Origin: Castellaniella sp040276065
Lineage (GTDB): Bacteria; Pseudomonadota; Gammaproteobacteria; Burkholderiales; Burkholderiaceae_B
DNA length: 64,000 nucleotides
Direction of reading: 5' to 3'
Assembly: GCF_040276065.1 (NCBI RefSeq)
Contig: NZ_JBELOI010000008.1
Location: 1-64,000, forward strand
Both the position numbers and the translations under genes were made by a program. Positions 46,219 to 55,062 of the stretch are shown here, one piece after another (within the stretch, counting starts at the first letter, position 1; every line of letters starts with the position of its first letter). The notes beneath the pieces are model-generated. The model was not told the origin of the DNA and ran no database searches. It saw only the letters and a program-made list of their open reading frames with translations.

Positions 46219-46613
46219 CGGATGGAAACCACCTGGGCGAGGATGACGTGGTAGCCGGCGGCGCGCGCTCCCGGCAGGATCCGGTTCGACTCGAGTTGCG
46301 GATCGCCCGAGGATTTTTTGGGCGTTTGCTGGGCCTGTACGGGCAGCCGGTCGGGGACCCCCAGGGCCCACGCGCCTTGATCCTGAAACCCTGCTGCGCG
46401 GTGCATACGCTGGGGCTGGATGCGCCGATCGACGTGGTGTTCCTGGGCGCGGAAAATCAGATCCTGCGCCATGTATCGGGTTTGTCGCCCAATCGCTGGG
46501 CGATGGATCGGCGCGCTCGCGCGGTGGTCGAGCTGCCTGCGGGCTATTGCGCCGATCCGCTCTGGCTCGAGGTATTATCCCAATCGCTGCGCGATTCGAA
46601 AATCATCACATAG
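46215..46613 (+). CDS. DUF192 family protein closing the Tad operon
   Basis: 132 residues. DUF192 pattern: FFGRLLGLYG, LILKPCCAVHTLGLDAPIDVVFLGAENQIL, and VVELPAGYC. Function unknown; usually a secreted or lone protein, here without signal peptide. Starts inside the tadC stop (ATGA), so it is co-translated with the pilus genes. Its last 70 bp overlap the convergent BPSS1780-type gene. Confidence 0.85.
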   Translation: MTDGNHLGEDDVVAGGARSRQDPVRLELRIARGFFGRLLGLYGQPVGDPQGPRALILKPCCAVHTLGLDAPIDVVFLGAENQILRHVSGLSPNRWAMDRRARAVVELPAGYCADPLWLEVLSQSLRDSKIIT

Positions 46614-47344
46614 GCGGGGTAGAAGCTGCAGTACAGCACCGCGGCGACCAGAATGTTGGCGGGCACCAGGATCCATTGCAGCAGGCCGGTGGACACGCCT
46701 GCGGCGACCAGCATGTCGACGATCGCCTGCAGTCCGTAGAACAGCCCGACCCAGCTTGCGGCATAGAGCAGAAAGCCCCACTTATTGCGCCAGCAGGCCA
46801 CCATGGAATAGAACAGGGCGCGTGCCAGCGGGACGCGGTGCCAGCCGATCAACGCGGGCGCGTGCCAGAACAGGGCCGACAACAACAGGTATAGCACGCC
46901 AAAGACGACCAGGGGGCCGCGCATGGCCGCCGCCATGGCGGCGTAGTTGATCTGCCCCTGGTCGTCGATGGCGCCGGCCAGCGTCGACACAAAAGGCAGG
47001 GTGGCGATGAGCGCCGCCGCCAGGCTGCCCGCCAGGTAGGCCAGGCCCAGGCGCGTCAGGCGACCGCTCACCCCGGGAGCTTGCAAAGGCTGCAGCCACA
47101 TACCGGGCAGCATGCGTACGCCCCGGTCGATGTTGCGGCAGGCGCACAGGGTCAGAAAGGTCAGCAGGGGGGTGAAAGCGATCAGTGCCAACTGGCCCAG
47201 CAGCGGGATCGCCGAGGCCAGCATGATGATGAAGCTCGTCAGCACGCTCCAGAAGAACATCGCCAGCGGCTGTCGGCGAAACAGGTCATAGCCCTGGGCG
47301 ATCCAGGACCAACCGGCGGAAACGGGCAGAATGGCGGCTTGCAT
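46544..47344 (-). CDS. BPSS1780-type integral membrane protein
   Basis: 266 residues, about six transmembrane segments. N-terminal AGWSWIAQGYDLFRRQPLAMFFWSVL and the helix-rich remainder match a membrane family widespread in Burkholderiales (BPSS1780). Function unknown. Followed upstream by thrB on the same strand with a 9-bp gap. Confidence 0.85.
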   Translation of the reverse strand: MQAAILPVSAGWSWIAQGYDLFRRQPLAMFFWSVLTSFIIMLASAIPLLGQLALIAFTPLLTFLTLCACRNIDRGVRMLPGMWLQPLQAPGVSGRLTRLGLAYLAGSLAAALIATLPFVSTLAGAIDDQGQINYAAMAAAMRGPLVVFGVLYLLLSALFWHAPALIGWHRVPLARALFYSMVACWRNKWGFLLYAASWVGLFYGLQAIVDMLVAAGVSTGLLQWILVPANILVAAVLYCSFYPAYVMIFESRSDWDNTSSQSGSAQ

Positions 47345-47353
47345 GGCGAGGTT

Positions 47354-48322
47354 TCAGGGCAGGGTGGGTGCCGGCTGGGTGGTGCGCAGGCGCAGGATGC
47401 GTTCGAAATGGCGGGGGTCGTGCGGCTTGAGCGTCTGCGCCGGGCGGGGTATGTGGAAATCGTACAGGCGCGAGATCCAGAAGCGCAGGGCGGCCGCGCG
47501 CAGGATGATAGGCCAGGCCTCGCGCTCGGCCTCGGTGAAGGGGCGCGCCTCATGGTAGGCCTGCAGCCAGGCGTCCAGGCGCTTGTGGATGAAGACGCCG
47601 GTCGCGCGCTGGATGCACCAGTCATTGACGCTGACCGCGACGTCGAACAGCCATGCGTCGCAGCCCGCGAAGTAGAAATCGATGAAACCGCCCATGTGCG
47701 GCACCTCGTAGGTGCCGTCGAACAGGACATTGTCCCGGAACAGATCGCAGTGGGACGGCCCCTGCGGCAGGCGCGCATGGACCGGGCCCGCGGCAAAGGT
47801 CACTTGCTCGTCCAATGCATGGCGAAGGAGGTCCGCCTGGTCGGTGCTCAGGAAGGTCTGCAGTTTTGGCGCGGTCTCGCGCCACCAGGGCAGGCCGCGC
47901 AGGTTTGGCTGGCGAATGCCAAAATCCTGGCCAGCCAGGTGCGCCTGGGCCAGCGTGCGGCCCGCCAACGCGCAATGCGTCGGGCTGGGCTCGGGTTCAT
48001 AGCCTCCGGACAGCCGCGTGACGATGGCGGTGGGCTTGTCGTGCAGCATGGTGAGCCGGGTGCCGTCACGCAGGGTCTGCGGCTGGGGCACCGGCACGCC
48101 CCGCCCGGCCAGGTGATGCATCAGCTCGATGTAGAACGGTAATTGGGTGGCGGTCAGGACCTCGAACAGCGTCAGTACATATTCGCCGCGCGTGGTGTCC
48201 AGGAAATAATTGGTGTTTTCGATGCCGGCGGTGATCCCGCGCAGGGCAACGAGTTCGCCCAGGTCGTAGCGTTGCAGCAGAGCCTGCGCGTCGTCGTCGG
48301 ATACGGGGGTGAATACGGCCAT
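47354..48322 (-). CDS. thrB: Homoserine kinase, aminoglycoside-phosphotransferase type
   Basis: 322 residues. Start MAVFTPVSDDDAQALLQRYDLG is typical of the type II ThrB of beta- and alphaproteobacteria. APH-fold motifs: GITAGIENTNYFLDT near residue 29, catalytic loop PSHCDLFRDNVLF, and GGFIDFYFAGCDAWLFDVA. It phosphorylates homoserine for threonine synthesis. The ATG at 48322 is the family start; a 10-residue extension is open but unlikely. Confidence 0.95.
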   Translation of the reverse strand: MAVFTPVSDDDAQALLQRYDLGELVALRGITAGIENTNYFLDTTRGEYVLTLFEVLTATQLPFYIELMHHLAGRGVPVPQPQTLRDGTRLTMLHDKPTAIVTRLSGGYEPEPSPTHCALAGRTLAQAHLAGQDFGIRQPNLRGLPWWRETAPKLQTFLSTDQADLLRHALDEQVTFAAGPVHARLPQGPSHCDLFRDNVLFDGTYEVPHMGGFIDFYFAGCDAWLFDVAVSVNDWCIQRATGVFIHKRLDAWLQAYHEARPFTEAEREAWPIILRAAALRFWISRLYDFHIPRPAQTLKPHDPRHFERILRLRTTQPAPTLP

Positions 48323-48607
48323 GGAAAATGCCCGAAGGGCGGAAGCAAACACAGGAAAGCCCGGCTTGCGGGCTTGGCGTGCGTCTATTTTAGATCAGTT
48401 TGCCGCAATGTCCGGTGACGGCCGGTCGCCGCGCGTCGAGAGCGTCGAAAGGGGGTCGGCGATGCCGCCACGATGGCGGCGCGGCTCATGTGGTACGTTT
48501 ATGCTCTCTCGCCCGATTCGGCGGGGCTCGGGTCATGGCCGCCATTGCGGTTGATGCGGACTGGATGCCGGGCGCGGTGGCCGGGCAGTGATACTAGCGG
48601 TGGAGTC
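48323..48607. other. Divergent intergenic region thrB / dusA
   Basis: 285 bp. Near thrB, read on the minus strand, lie two hairpins: AAGCCCG/CGGGCTT (48357-48375), with a T-rich stretch after it, and GCCC/GGGC (48330-48340) directly before the start codon. The dusA side is GC-rich with no clear promoter. Confidence 0.5.
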
Positions 48608-49636
48608 ATGGGGGTAGCGGTGCGGATGTCGATCGACGAGAAAGGCGCGGGGCCATTCGAGGCGCCCTGGCGCCTGTGCGTGGCGCCGATGATCGATGTC
48701 ACTGATCGTCACTGCCGTTATTTCCACCGCCTGCTGGCGCCGCAGGCGCGCTTGTACACCGAGATGGTCACGACCGGCGCGCTGCTGCACGGCGATGCGG
48801 GCCGCCATCTCGACTTCGACGCCGCTGAACATCCCGTGGCCCTGCAGCTGGGCGGCAGCGAGCCCGCCGAGCTGGCCCGCTGCGCGCGCCTGGGCGAGCA
48901 ATGGGGCTACGATGAGATCAACCTGAACTGCGGCTGCCCGTCCGAGCGGGTGCAGCGCGGCGCCTTCGGCGCCTGCCTGATGGCCGAGCCCGCTCTGGTG
49001 GCCGATTGTGTGCGCGCCATGCGCGATGCGGTGTCGGTGCCGGTCACCGTCAAGCACCGCCTTGGGCTGGACTACGACGAGTCCTACGGCTTTGTGCGTG
49101 ATTTCGTGGGTGCCGTCGCCGAGGCCGGCTGCGGCGTGTTCATCGTGCATGCGCGCAACGCGGTGCTCAAGGGCCTGTCGCCCAAGGACAACCGGGAAAA
49201 GCCGCCCCTGCGTTATGCGGACGCCCTGCGCCTGCGCCGGGACTTCCCGCAGTTGCGCTTCGTCCTGAACGGCGGCCTGTCCACAGTCGGGGACAGTCTC
49301 GAGTGGATGGAGCGGTTCGATGGCGTGATGCTGGGGCGCGCGGCCTGGCACCATCCGGATGTGCTGTCCGAGCTGAATCGCCGGATCGCGCCCGGCCAGG
49401 CGATACCTGCACCGGAGCAGATCCTGGAATCCTTCATCGCCTATGCGTCGCACCGGGTGGCGGCGGGCGCGCCGCTGCATATCGTGTTGCGCGGCGTGCT
49501 GGGCTGGCGCGCCGGTCTGCCGGGCGCACGCCGCTGGCGCCGCATCCTGTCGGACATGGCCGCCTTGCGCACCGAGGGCCCAGCGGTCCTGCGGCGCGCC
49601 TGGGCTGAGCTGGGTCGGGGCCTGGACGCCGCCTAG
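48608..49636 (+). CDS. dusA: tRNA-dihydrouridine(20/20a) synthase DusA
   Basis: 342 residues from 48608. TIM-barrel flavoenzyme: APMIDVTDRHCRYFHRLL, LQLGGSEPAELARCA, the catalytic cysteine region EINLNCGCPSERVQRGAFG, VKHRLGLDY, FIVHARNAVLKGLSPKDNR and NGGLST. Reduces U20/U20a of tRNAs with NADPH. The ATG at 48608 follows GTGGAG; an ATG at 48626 also works. Upstream in-frame codons lack similarity. Confidence 0.95.
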   Translation: MGVAVRMSIDEKGAGPFEAPWRLCVAPMIDVTDRHCRYFHRLLAPQARLYTEMVTTGALLHGDAGRHLDFDAAEHPVALQLGGSEPAELARCARLGEQWGYDEINLNCGCPSERVQRGAFGACLMAEPALVADCVRAMRDAVSVPVTVKHRLGLDYDESYGFVRDFVGAVAEAGCGVFIVHARNAVLKGLSPKDNREKPPLRYADALRLRRDFPQLRFVLNGGLSTVGDSLEWMERFDGVMLGRAAWHHPDVLSELNRRIAPGQAIPAPEQILESFIAYASHRVAAGAPLHIVLRGVLGWRAGLPGARRWRRILSDMAALRTEGPAVLRRAWAELGRGLDAA

Positions 49637-49700
49637 CGCGGTGCCTTGTCAGCGCGTGCGCATCCCATGGGAGGGGGCGCGCCGGGCGATAGGCGCGGGC

Positions 49701-50162
49701 TTAGGCCTTGTCCCGTCCGGCGGTGTCTGAAGGCCAGTCGCGGATATAGGCCTTGAGCATGTCGTTCTCGAATTGCTGTGCCTCGACGATGGCGCGCGCC
49801 ATGTCATAGAACGAGATCACGCCCATCAGGGTCGGACCGTCCATGACCGGGATGTAGCGGGCGTGCTTGTCGAGCATCAGGCGCTGGACCTCGTCGGCGT
49901 CGGTGTTGGGTGTGACGCTGACCGGCGCGTCGTCCATGATGCTGCGCACCGTGAAATCACCCCCCTGGCCCTCATGGGCGTGCAGGTGGCGGATGATCTC
50001 GCGGAAGGTCAGCATGCCGATCAACTGGCCGTGCTCCATGATGACCAGAGAGCCGATGTCGAGCTGACTCATGGACTCGATCGCCTGGCGCACGGGCATG
50101 TCGGGCGTGCCGGTATACAGGGCGTGCCCCTTGACTCGCAGGATTTCGTTGACTTTGAGCAT
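49701..50162 (-). CDS. Tandem CBS-domain protein
   Basis: 153 residues comprising two CBS domains: DMPVRQAIESMSQLDIGSLVIM to LTFREIIRHL, then APVSVTPNTDADEVQRLMLDKHARYIPVM to VISFYDMARAIVE. Such stand-alone pairs bind adenine nucleotides and act as sensors; target unknown. It follows the YihY gene by 30 bp on the same strand. Confidence 0.92.
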   Translation of the reverse strand: MLKVNEILRVKGHALYTGTPDMPVRQAIESMSQLDIGSLVIMEHGQLIGMLTFREIIRHLHAHEGQGGDFTVRSIMDDAPVSVTPNTDADEVQRLMLDKHARYIPVMDGPTLMGVISFYDMARAIVEAQQFENDMLKAYIRDWPSDTAGRDKA

Positions 50163-50192
50163 GGTGTCGTCCCTAGCTTGCCGCTGAGTAAT

Positions 50193-51455
50193 TCATTTTT
50201 CCGTATTTTGCACCATCGTGCCGTTTTCCGGTAGGAGGTCCCGAAATAGGCTCTCGAGGGTCGGGGGCCGCTGTGCAAGCGTCTCGGCCAGGGCTGCGGC
50301 GATCCACGGACTGAGGCCCGCCTGCGCGCGGTCGATGAGCAGATGGTCGAGGAGGGGGCCGAGCCCCGCCTGCGCAGGATCGCAGGCGAGCACCCAGAGA
50401 TCGGCATCCTGGGCTGGCACCACGTAGCCCAGGTCCCTCAGGGCGCGCAGGGTCTGGTGCAGGGCGTCCGGATGCGCGCCCAGGCGCTGTTCGAGGAAGT
50501 TGAGGCTGCGTCCCGGCGGCGAGCTGCCGCGCGCGCGCCACAGGATGTGCAGGATGTGGATGGCATCCACCAGGGGCGCGCCGGGCCGCCTCAGGACGGC
50601 CCATCGCCGGTGGCGCAGGGCGGGTGACAGGGAGGCCACCATGGCGCCCATGAGCACGACCAGCCACGACAGATAGATCCACAGTAGAAAGATCGGCAGG
50701 GTGGCGAAGGCGCCGTAGATGACGGTGTAGGAGGGGAAGCGCGTCAAGTATGCGGTGAAACCCGCCTTCATGACGGCCAGCACGACGGCCGTGCCGACGC
50801 CGCCCATCAGCGCGTCGCGCCATAGAACGCGGCAGTTGGGGACAAAGACGAACAGGGCCGTGAATCCCAGGGCCGAGGCCGCAAGCGGTACGATATTCAG
50901 CAGCAGGCTGAGCCATTCGGGCAGCTCGCCGATGTACCCGAGGGATTCGCGCGCCAGCACCGTGGTGGCCCATAGGCTCGCACCCGTCAGAATGGGGCCT
51001 AGGGAGATGATCGCCCAGTACACCAGGAGGCGCTGGCGCAGGGGGCGCTGCCGTTCGACGCGCCAGATCTCGTTGAAGGCCTCGTCGATCGTCATGATCA
51101 GCAGGATCGACGTCACCAGCAGGAACGCGCCGCCCACCGCGGTCAGGCCCGAGGCCTGCGCGGCGAACTGGTTGAGATAGCGCATGATGGTGTCCGACAC
51201 CGCAGGCGGCAGCAGACTTTCGCTCAGGAAGGCCTCGAGCGCGCCGCGGAACTCGGCAAACAGCGGAAAGGCGGTGAACAGCGCCAGTACCACGGCCAAC
51301 AGCGGCACGATCGCCAGGACGGTCGTGAACGTCAGGCTCGATGCCGAGCGCGTGAGTTTCTTTTCGCCCGCGTACTCGAGCGTGAAGCGCAGGATGTCCA
51401 TGGCGCGCGCGCGCGCGTTGCGGGGCGGGGCGGGATCCGGAGGGGTCGTCATCAT
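50193..51455 (-). CDS. YihY/BrkB-family inner-membrane protein
   Basis: 420 residues with six transmembrane segments in the N-terminal 280, starting LTFTTVLAIVPLLAVVLALFTAFPLF and containing IYGAFATLPIFLLWIYLSWLVVLMGA. The C-terminal 140 residues form a winged-helix-like soluble domain common in betaproteobacterial members. Formerly called ribonuclease BN by error; true function unknown. Probably an operon with the CBS gene. Confidence 0.92.
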   Translation of the reverse strand: MMTTPPDPAPPRNARARAMDILRFTLEYAGEKKLTRSASSLTFTTVLAIVPLLAVVLALFTAFPLFAEFRGALEAFLSESLLPPAVSDTIMRYLNQFAAQASGLTAVGGAFLLVTSILLIMTIDEAFNEIWRVERQRPLRQRLLVYWAIISLGPILTGASLWATTVLARESLGYIGELPEWLSLLLNIVPLAASALGFTALFVFVPNCRVLWRDALMGGVGTAVVLAVMKAGFTAYLTRFPSYTVIYGAFATLPIFLLWIYLSWLVVLMGAMVASLSPALRHRRWAVLRRPGAPLVDAIHILHILWRARGSSPPGRSLNFLEQRLGAHPDALHQTLRALRDLGYVVPAQDADLWVLACDPAQAGLGPLLDHLLIDRAQAGLSPWIAAALAETLAQRPPTLESLFRDLLPENGTMVQNTEK

Positions 51456-51490
51456 CAGCCAGGCTACGGGTTTCAGTTCATAATACCAGC

Positions 51491-51856
51491 ATGAAAGTCG
51501 AACTCAGCACGAGCCTGCATCGGATGGCCGTGACATGTCTTGCGGCCCTGATCGTCCTGTGCGTGGGATGGGAATTGTGGTGGGCGCCTCTCAAGCCGAG
51601 CGGCTCGCTGATGGCGCTCAAGGCGCTGCCCTTGCTGTTCGCCGTGCGCGGCGTCCTCAAGGGCAGCCTCTACACCATGCAGTGGACGGCCATGCTCAGC
51701 CTGCTCTACTTGATGGAGGGCCTGGTGCGCGCCTGGTCCGATCTCCAGCCGGCCTCGGCGGCGCTGGCGGGCCTCGAGGCCGTGTTGGCCCTGGGTCTGT
51801 ACCTTGCCGCCATCCTTTATGTGCGCCCGGCCAAGCGGGCGGCCCGTCATGGCTAA
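51491..51856 (+). CDS. DUF2069 membrane protein
   Basis: 121 residues, four predicted transmembrane helices, DUF2069 pattern LKALPLLFAVRGVLKGSLYTMQWTAMLSLLYLMEGLVRAWSD. Function unknown. Divergent from YihY with 35 bp between starts. Its stop overlaps the selO start (ATGGCTAA). Confidence 0.9.
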   Translation: MKVELSTSLHRMAVTCLAALIVLCVGWELWWAPLKPSGSLMALKALPLLFAVRGVLKGSLYTMQWTAMLSLLYLMEGLVRAWSDLQPASAALAGLEAVLALGLYLAAILYVRPAKRAARHG

Positions 51857-53321
51857 GGGTCTGATGGGGCTGAAGGTCGCCAATTCCTTCGCGGCCCTGC
51901 CCGAGGTCTTTTATTCACGCGTCGCGCCTGCGCCGCTCTCCGCGCCGCGCCTGCTGCACGCCAATCCCGATGTGGGGCGGCTCCTCGGGCTGGACGAGGC
52001 GGCGCTGGCGTCCCCCGAGTTCCTCGCGCTGTGCTCGGGTCAGGCGCCCTTGCCTGGCGGGCAGACGATCGCCACCGTCTACAGCGGCCACCAGTTCGGC
52101 GTGTGGGCCGGCCAACTCGGCGACGGGCGGGCGCACCTGCTGGGCGAGATCGAGGGGCCTGAGGGAATGCGGGAGCTCCAGCTCAAGGGGTCGGGCCGCA
52201 CGCCCTATGCGCGCATGGGCGATGGGCGTGCCGTGCTGCGTTCGAGCGTGCGCGAATACCTCGCGAGCGAGGCCATGGCCGGACTGGGCATTCCGACCAC
52301 GCGCGCCCTGGCTCTGGTGGTCTCGGACGACCCTGTCTACCGCGAGACGGTCGAGACCGCCGCCGTGGTCGCGCGCGTGTCGCCGACCTTTCTGCGTTTC
52401 GGTCATTTCGAGCATTGGGGCCATACGCAGGCCCGTCAAAAGGCCTTGCTCGATTACGCGGTGGATCATTTTCTGCCCGAATGCCGCCAGGCGGCCGATG
52501 CGCCCGACGACCCCGTGGCCGTCGGCCTGGCATTTCTGCGTGAGGTCGCGCGCCGCACGGCGATCCTGATCGCACAGTGGCAGTTGGTGGGTTTCTGCCA
52601 TGGCGTGATGAACACGGATAATATGTCGATCCTCGGCCTGACTCTGGATTACGGGCCCTATGGCTTCATGGATGTGTTCAACGCGCGTCATGTCTGCAAC
52701 CACAGCGATACCGCGGGGCGCTACGCCTGGAACGCGCAGCCCGCCGTGGCGCACTGGAACCTCTATCGCCTGGCGGGCAGCCTGATGGTGCTGGGCTGCG
52801 ACGGCGAATCGCTGCAGGCGTGCATCGCGCCTTTCGAGGCCGATTTTCTGCGCGCGTTCTATCAGGGGCTGGCCTGCAAGTTCGGCCTGCGCGAATGGCG
52901 GGCCGGGGACGAGGTCCTGGGGGATGCCTGGTGGTCGCTGCTGCAAAACCAGGCCGCCGACTTCACCCTGGCGTTTCGCCGTCTGGCCGAGGTGGACGAG
53001 GCGCCCGAGCGGTTCCTGGATCTCTTCGAGGACCAGGACGCCGCCCAGGCCTGGCTGGAGCGCTATCGGGCCCGGCTGGCCGAGGAGGCCGGCGATCCGG
53101 CGGTGCGCCGGGCGAGCATGCTGCGCGCCAATCCGCTCTACATTTTGCGCAATCACTTGGCCCAGCGCGCCATCGAGGCTGCGCGGCACGGGGATCCCTC
53201 CGAGATCGAGCGGCTGCTGGCCTTGCTGCGCGATCCCTATACCGAGCGCGGCGGCGCGGAGGACTATGCCGCGCCGCCGCCTGCTGGGGAACCCGAGGTT
53301 GCCGTCAGTTGTTCATCCTGA
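51849..53321 (+). CDS. selO: Protein adenylyltransferase SelO
   Basis: 490 residues. Pseudokinase-fold AMPylase: FGVWAGQLGDGRAHLLGEI, ELQLKGSGRTPYARMGDGRAVLRSS (nucleotide-binding Lys and Arg), FCHGVMNTDNMSI (catalytic loop) and LDYGPYGFMD (metal-binding, in place of DFG). It ends VSCSS: a cysteine where eukaryotic SelO has selenocysteine. E. coli SelO AMPylates proteins in redox stress. The start at 51849 overlaps DUF2069. Confidence 0.95.
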   Translation: MAKGLMGLKVANSFAALPEVFYSRVAPAPLSAPRLLHANPDVGRLLGLDEAALASPEFLALCSGQAPLPGGQTIATVYSGHQFGVWAGQLGDGRAHLLGEIEGPEGMRELQLKGSGRTPYARMGDGRAVLRSSVREYLASEAMAGLGIPTTRALALVVSDDPVYRETVETAAVVARVSPTFLRFGHFEHWGHTQARQKALLDYAVDHFLPECRQAADAPDDPVAVGLAFLREVARRTAILIAQWQLVGFCHGVMNTDNMSILGLTLDYGPYGFMDVFNARHVCNHSDTAGRYAWNAQPAVAHWNLYRLAGSLMVLGCDGESLQACIAPFEADFLRAFYQGLACKFGLREWRAGDEVLGDAWWSLLQNQAADFTLAFRRLAEVDEAPERFLDLFEDQDAAQAWLERYRARLAEEAGDPAVRRASMLRANPLYILRNHLAQRAIEAARHGDPSEIERLLALLRDPYTERGGAEDYAAPPPAGEPEVAVSCSS

Positions 53322-53345
53322 ACACCGAGTCCAAGGAGGCCTGGC

Positions 53346-54323
53346 ATGTCCCGCTCGCGGGTTCTGGTCTATCGCGAATTGCCGCCTGATCAACTGGCGC
53401 GCATCCGTGCCGAGCATGAGGTGACCCTGGCCGATCCGTCCCTGCCGGAACAGGAGGCCGCGTTCTTCGAGGCCCTGGGCAGCGCGTCCGGCATGATCGG
53501 GGCGCTGTACCCGGTGGGTTCGAGCCTGTTGGCGCGGGCACCCGCCCTGCGGGTCGTGTCTTCGGTCTCGGTGGGCTTGGACGCTTATGACCAGGCGGCG
53601 CTCGCCGCTCGCGGGATTGTGTTGTGCCACACGCCGGGGGTGCTCGACGAGGCCGTCGCCGACTTGCTGATGGGGATGGTGCTCGCCATCGGGCGCCGCA
53701 TTCCTGAACTGGTCGAGCATGTGCGCACGGGCGCCTGGGCCCGCCATGTGGAGCCGGACCTCTATGGATGGGACGTGCACGGCAAGACCCTGGGGGTGCT
53801 GGGCTACGGCCGCATCGGCCACGCGGTGGCGCGCCGCGCCGCCCTGGGGTTTGGGATGCCGGTGCTGTACTGCGCGCGTTCGCCGCGCGCAAGCGGTCTG
53901 CCCGGCGGGGCCGCACGGCAGGTGTCGCTGCCCGAACTCTTGAGCGAATCCGATTTTCTGGTCGTGGTCCTGCCGCTGACCGAACAGACGCGCGGCTTGC
54001 TGGGCGCAGCCGAACTGTCGCTCATGAAACCGGGCGCCTTTCTGGTCAACGCCGGGCGTGGGGCGGTCATCCAGGAGGACGCCTTGGTGCGCGCCCTGGA
54101 CGCTGAGCGGCTGCGGGGCGCCGCGCTGGACGTGTTTGTGACCGAACCCTTGCCCGGCGAGTCGCCGCTGCGCACCCATCCCAAGGTCCTGCCGCTGCCG
54201 CACGTGGGCTCGGCGACCCATGAAACGCGCCATGCCATGGCCGAAATGGCTACGAGCAATCTGTTGATGGTGCTGCGCGGCGAGCCTCCGCTGGCGGCGC
54301 AGCCGGTGCGTCCGCAGCCTTGA
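53346..54323 (+). CDS. D-2-hydroxyacid dehydrogenase (GhrB-like glyoxylate/hydroxypyruvate reductase)
   Basis: 325 residues. NAD(P)-binding motif LGVLGYGRIGHAVARRAA; catalytic Arg in NAGRGAVI, Glu in DVFVTEPLP, His in LPHVGSAT. GhrB-like enzymes reduce glyoxylate or 2-ketogluconate; substrate not determinable here. AAGGAGG precedes the ATG. The last 74 bp overlap the convergent EAL gene. Confidence 0.92.
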   Translation: MSRSRVLVYRELPPDQLARIRAEHEVTLADPSLPEQEAAFFEALGSASGMIGALYPVGSSLLARAPALRVVSSVSVGLDAYDQAALAARGIVLCHTPGVLDEAVADLLMGMVLAIGRRIPELVEHVRTGAWARHVEPDLYGWDVHGKTLGVLGYGRIGHAVARRAALGFGMPVLYCARSPRASGLPGGAARQVSLPELLSESDFLVVVLPLTEQTRGLLGAAELSLMKPGAFLVNAGRGAVIQEDALVRALDAERLRGAALDVFVTEPLPGESPLRTHPKVLPLPHVGSATHETRHAMAEMATSNLLMVLRGEPPLAAQPVRPQP

Positions 54324-55062
54324 TCGTCGGGCCGTTGGGCCCTAGTTCATCGATGGGCACGGGGTGCCCGAACAGCCAGCCTTGCGCCTGCCGGATGCCG
54401 TGCCCGTAGAGCAGGCTCGCCTGGGTCTCGGTCTCGACGCCCTCGGCGACGATCGACAGGCCCAGAGCGCGGGCGAGCGCGCACACGTGCCGGATGATCA
54501 GCGAGGCGGCGGGTGACGTGCCGACCTTTTGGGACAGGCTGCGGTCGATCTTGATGCCGTCGAGTTCCAACGCCGCCAGCGATTGGAGATTCGCGTAGCC
54601 GGCGCCGAAATCGTCGATCACCACCTGGATGCCCATCGCCCGCACGGCCTGGATGACCGGACCGCAGCGTGTGGGTTCGAGCAGACTGCGCTCGGTGAGC
54701 TCGACGGACAGGCGCATCCCGTCGCCGAGCGCCCTGAGCAAGGTTTCCAGGATGCGGGCGGTATCCATGGTCCGGATGTCGGCTGCGGACAAATTGATCG
54801 ACAAGCGAGCGATCGCCGCCGGCGCGGCCACGCAGTCCCGGGCCGCCAGCGCGCAGACCCGCCGCGTGATGTCCCGGATGAGGCCGATCTGTTCGGCGAT
54901 AGGGATGAAGACCTCGGGCCCGATGCCCGTTCCCGGCCAGCGGATCAAGGCCTCCACACCGAGCCAGCGCCGCGTGCGCAGGTCCACTATGGGCTGGTAG
55001 GCGAGGCGGAATTCGTCGCGTTCCAGGGCGTGGCGCAGCAGGGTTTCGGGCATGGGGCTCAT
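54250..55062 (-). CDS. EAL-domain c-di-GMP phosphodiesterase
   Basis: 270 residues, a stand-alone EAL domain without sensor or transmembrane part. Catalytic set complete: Glu37-Ala-Leu, Asn in SINLSA, Glu in ELTERS, Asp149-Asp150 (VIDDFGAGY), Lys170 (GIKIDRS), Glu206 (AEGVETE), Gln226 (AQGWLF). It should hydrolyse c-di-GMP in the cytoplasm. A mercury-operon-type promoter lies about 180 bp upstream pointing into it, and an open 38-codon frame ends over its ATG (ATGA). The gene overlaps the convergent dehydrogenase by 74 bp. Confidence 0.93.
   Translation of the reverse strand: MSPMPETLLRHALERDEFRLAYQPIVDLRTRRWLGVEALIRWPGTGIGPEVFIPIAEQIGLIRDITRRVCALAARDCVAAPAAIARLSINLSAADIRTMDTARILETLLRALGDGMRLSVELTERSLLEPTRCGPVIQAVRAMGIQVVIDDFGAGYANLQSLAALELDGIKIDRSLSQKVGTSPAASLIIRHVCALARALGLSIVAEGVETETQASLLYGHGIRQAQGWLFGHPVPIDELGPNGPTIKAADAPAAPPAEARRAAPSTDCS

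Noticed and set aside
44377..46371. Minus-strand open frame of about 660 codons opposite tadB-tadC
   Set aside because: Antisense shadow with low-complexity composition; the plus-strand genes are coupled and match TadB/TadC.
50128..50160. A third mer-type promoter at the TTGACT near 50130
   Set aside because: TTGACT is present but lies in the CBS coding region and no CCGTAC-N4-GTACGG dyad follows.
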